Of a DNA stretch of 6,088 nucleotides, positions 4,637-6,088 are shown piece by piece. The notes under the pieces are model-generated. The model made no database searches. It was given only the letters and a program-made list of their open reading frames with translations, and had not been told where the DNA came from. The stretch covers positions 1 through 6,088 of the forward strand of contig CAKRPM010000085.1 in the NCBI GenBank assembly GCA_934378025.1. Direction: 5' to 3'. Position numbers and translations under genes: made by a program. The stretch comes from an uncultured Eubacteriales bacterium (GTDB lineage Bacteria > Bacillota > Clostridia > Oscillospirales > QAKW01). Position 1 is the first letter of the stretch. Each line of letters starts with the position of its first letter.

Positions 4637-5329
4637 ATGAAACGATTTTTATGGATTTTACTGGCGGCAGCACTGCTGCTTTGCGGCTGTGATAAAGCCG
4701 GCTACACACAAACCGAACAAACCGAAGCGGCATTGGAGCGCTATTTATCCGCCGTTGAACAAAGCACAGCGCAAACGACCGGCGTTTTTCGCATTTCGGT
4801 GGAGTGCGAGGACAACGTAGTACAAAAAAAGACCACCCATGAAAGCTATGTTTACCAATTTTCCGTGGATGAGGGCGGCAACGAACAATTTACCTACACG
4901 GCGCTGGATGAGGCGGGGAAAACCATTCACACCTATAAAACCACAGCGGACGGTGTGGTGGATGAAACGGGCGCTCCCTCAGAGGACTATCAGAAATTTT
5001 TAAAACATGCCACCAATCCCATCTCCAACATGACGCTTTTCCGTATGGACGCAGACGGCAAATTCCGCCGTTCCATCATTGCGGACGTTGCGCTGACGCA
5101 AAGCGGTGATGATCAGGTGCTGAGCGTTCGCTTTCATCCCGACAAGCTGACCGATCTGGCTGTTAAAAGCGCGGGCGGGCTGCGCCGCACCGTAACCAGG
5201 CATGAACGAAAATACACAATGCGCGACGGCAAAATCGCCGCCATTGACATTTTGGATCTGGAAGAGGGAACGTACAACAAAGAAAAAGGCACCATTCGAA
5301 CAACAACGCACGTGGAGGTTGAATACTGA
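4637..5329 (+). CDS. Putative lipoprotein, 230 aa
   Basis: A secreted lipoprotein of unknown function. The signal peptide MKRFLWILLAAALLLCGC has two basic residues, a long hydrophobic core and a lipobox LCGC with lipidated Cys18. The mature part begins with a helix (TEAALERYLSAVEQS, 29-43) and continues as alternating polar/hydrophobic strands with many Thr, Asp and Glu (for example GVFRISVECEDN, 49-60; YVYQFSVDEGGNEQFTYTAL, 71-90), a pattern typical of open beta-sheet lipoproteins of the LolA/LppX kind; that comparison is by architecture only. It has no transmembrane segment after the signal peptide and no recognised enzyme motif. SD GAGG lies 5 nt before the ATG. Its TGA stop overlaps the next ATG (TGATG), so expression is tied to the HAD phosphatase. 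Its neighbour on the other side is a second, unrelated lipoprotein read divergently. Confidence 0.87.
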   Translation: MKRFLWILLAAALLLCGCDKAGYTQTEQTEAALERYLSAVEQSTAQTTGVFRISVECEDNVVQKKTTHESYVYQFSVDEGGNEQFTYTALDEAGKTIHTYKTTADGVVDETGAPSEDYQKFLKHATNPISNMTLFRMDADGKFRRSIIADVALTQSGDDQVLSVRFHPDKLTDLAVKSAGGLRRTVTRHERKYTMRDGKIAAIDILDLEEGTYNKEKGTIRTTTHVEVEY

Positions 5330-5982
5330 TGTACAAGGCGGCGATTTTTGACTTAGACGGAACGGTGGCCGACACGCTGCGCGGCATCACCCATTTTGTA
5401 AATGCCGCCACCGCCCATTTCGGTTTGGGCGCGCTGACGGAGGACAAAGTGCGCTATTATGTGGGCGACGGCGCGGATAAGCTGATAGAACGCACCCTCA
5501 ACGATGTGGGCGGGTTGCAGCGGTATCGGGAAATACTTGACTACTACAATATGATTTACAAGGCGGATCCTTTTTATCAGCTGGATGCCTTTCCCGGCAT
5601 TATTGAGATGCTGGACGCACTGGCCGCCGCGGGGCTGCGGTTGGCCGTACTGTCCAACAAACCGCAATATGCCGTCGCACCCATTTGCCAAAAGCTGTTC
5701 GGCGATCGGTTTGATGTCGTGCAGGGGCATGTGGACGGTCTGCCCCTGAAGCCGGACACCGCCGGCGTTCAAATGATTTGCAAAAAGCTGGACGTTTCCC
5801 CGCAGCAAATTCTCTACGTCGGGGATACCAAGGTGGATATGTTAACCGGCAAAGGCGTCGGTGCCTTTACCATCGGTGTGACCTGGGGATTTCGGCCGCG
5901 CCGGGAGCTGGCGGAAAACGGCGCCGATTTGATTGTCGATCATCCCGACCAAATCACGGCGCACGTTCTTCAAAACAGATAA
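5329..5982 (+). CDS. HAD-IA family hydrolase, phosphoglycolate phosphatase-like
   Basis: A cytoplasmic, Mg-dependent phosphatase of the haloacid dehalogenase superfamily, 217 aa, the usual length for the Gph/PGP group. All four HAD motifs are present: motif I FDLDGTVAD with nucleophile Asp8 and acid/base Asp10; motif II VLSNKP (Ser109); motif III KPDT (Lys141); motif IV YVGDTKVDM (Asp166, Asp170). The helical cap lies between motifs I and II (about 16-85), as in subfamily IA. The likely substrate is a small phosphate ester such as 2-phosphoglycolate, but HAD substrates cannot be read from motifs, so pyrophosphatase (PpaX) or nucleotidase activity is possible. The ATG overlaps the upstream lipoprotein stop by one base; SD GGAGG (5314-5318) is 10 nt upstream, inside that gene. 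Translation is probably coupled. Its terminator appears broken by an insertion sequence. Confidence 0.93.
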   Translation: MYKAAIFDLDGTVADTLRGITHFVNAATAHFGLGALTEDKVRYYVGDGADKLIERTLNDVGGLQRYREILDYYNMIYKADPFYQLDAFPGIIEMLDALAAAGLRLAVLSNKPQYAVAPICQKLFGDRFDVVQGHVDGLPLKPDTAGVQMICKKLDVSPQQILYVGDTKVDMLTGKGVGAFTIGVTWGFRPRRELAENGADLIVDHPDQITAHVLQNR

Positions 5983-5983
5983 C

Positions 5984-6013
5984 AAAAAACGGCTGCAAAA
6001 CCAATGGTTTTTG
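5984..6013 (+). terminator. Apparently truncated terminator of the HAD gene
   Basis: The sequence after the stop reads AAAAAACGGCTGCAAAACC (5984-6002), AAT, then GGTTTTTG (6006-6013). A full terminator would continue GCAGCCGTTTTT, pairing with the CGGCTGC and A-run of the left arm, but instead the sequence switches to ATATGTACCCCC. Only the inner 6-bp AAAACC/GGTTTT stem remains. The simplest reading is a terminator cut by the adjacent insertion sequence. Confidence 0.5.
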
Positions 6014-6017
6014 ATAT

Positions 6018-6053
6018 GTACCCCCAATACTGGACACCCGGTATTGGGGGTAC
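6018..6053 (+). repeat. Strong hairpin at the IS left end
   Basis: GTACCCCCAATAC (6018-6030) and GTATTGGGGGTAC (6041-6053) pair perfectly over 13 bp, extended inward by T-G, G-C and G-C to an ACAC loop. On the transcript the right arm carries GGGGGT, the only SD-like sequence for the ATG at 6060, so the stem would hide it in read-through RNA, a common way for IS elements to limit transposase made from outside promoters. Confidence 0.65.
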
Positions 6054-6059
6054 AGCTAT

Positions 6060-6088
6060 ATGAAATACAGTTACGAGTACAAGCGGAT
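6060..6088 (+). CDS. Transposase N-terminus (probable IS3 orfA), partial
   Basis: The visible residues are MKYSYEYKR, nine codons plus two bases before the window ends. Short basic, aromatic starts of the form MKYSYE(F/Y)K are typical of the helix-turn-helix OrfA proteins of IS3-type elements, which bind the IS ends, but nine residues cannot prove this. Position just inside an inverted-repeat-like terminus supports the call. GGGGGT ending 9 bases before the ATG may act as SD and is buried in the terminal hairpin. Confidence 0.5.

Larger units (their letters stand above)
6017..6088 (+). mobile_element. Left end of an insertion sequence, probably IS3-like
   Basis: The element seems to begin at or within a few bases of TGTACCCCCAATACTGGACA (6017-6036). 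TG ends and a TGTAC...GGACA style terminus are common in the IS3 family (from memory). A short ORF opens 43 bases in, the spacing expected of an IS3 orfA. It continues past the window, so the right end, target duplication and family cannot be verified. The boundary is approximate. Confidence 0.55.

Overview
The window reads as chromosomal DNA of an endospore-forming member of the Clostridia (Firmicutes). Reasons: a spoVA-type germination operon (spoVAC, start of spoVAD), strong GGAGG/GAGGTGAT Shine-Dalgarno (SD) sites, consensus sigma-A promoters, short lipoproteins, and GTG/TTG starts. Base composition is roughly balanced. The exact taxon cannot be fixed from the sequence.

Left (1-1221, minus strand): an operon reading leftward, DUF421/YetF-like membrane protein, then spoVAC, then the first 22 codons of probable spoVAD. 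Gaps are about 4-10 bp and each SD overlaps the upstream stop. It should act in the forespore inner membrane, in dipicolinate (DPA) movement.

Centre (1222-3284): a 134-bp divergent gap and thrS (threonyl-tRNA synthetase) on the plus strand. thrS has a near-consensus promoter just 38 bp upstream, leaving no room for a T-box. The synthetase keeps its editing, catalytic and anticodon-binding parts but has a divergent motif-2 region.

Convergent gap (3285-3748): no convincing protein gene, but densely packed with palindromes: two adjacent hairpins, an 18-bp stem with a nested hairpin, a strong bidirectional terminator, and a second copy of the first hairpin, inverted, with a compensatory base-pair change. 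It looks like REP/BIME-like or MITE-like repeat DNA.

Right (3749-5982): two back-to-back transcription units driven by divergent promoters whose -35 boxes lie 8 bp apart. Leftward: a 159-aa lipoprotein and a 55-aa small protein that starts at TTG. Rightward: a 230-aa lipoprotein overlapping a phosphoglycolate-phosphatase-like HAD hydrolase by one base.

End (5983-6088): the terminator of the HAD gene seems interrupted by the left end of an insertion sequence, probably IS3-like, whose first codons run off the window. No CRISPR array, tRNA or rRNA was seen. I see no multi-gene novel system. The best leads are the palindromic repeat family, the overlooked small ORF, and the DUF421-spoVA linkage.
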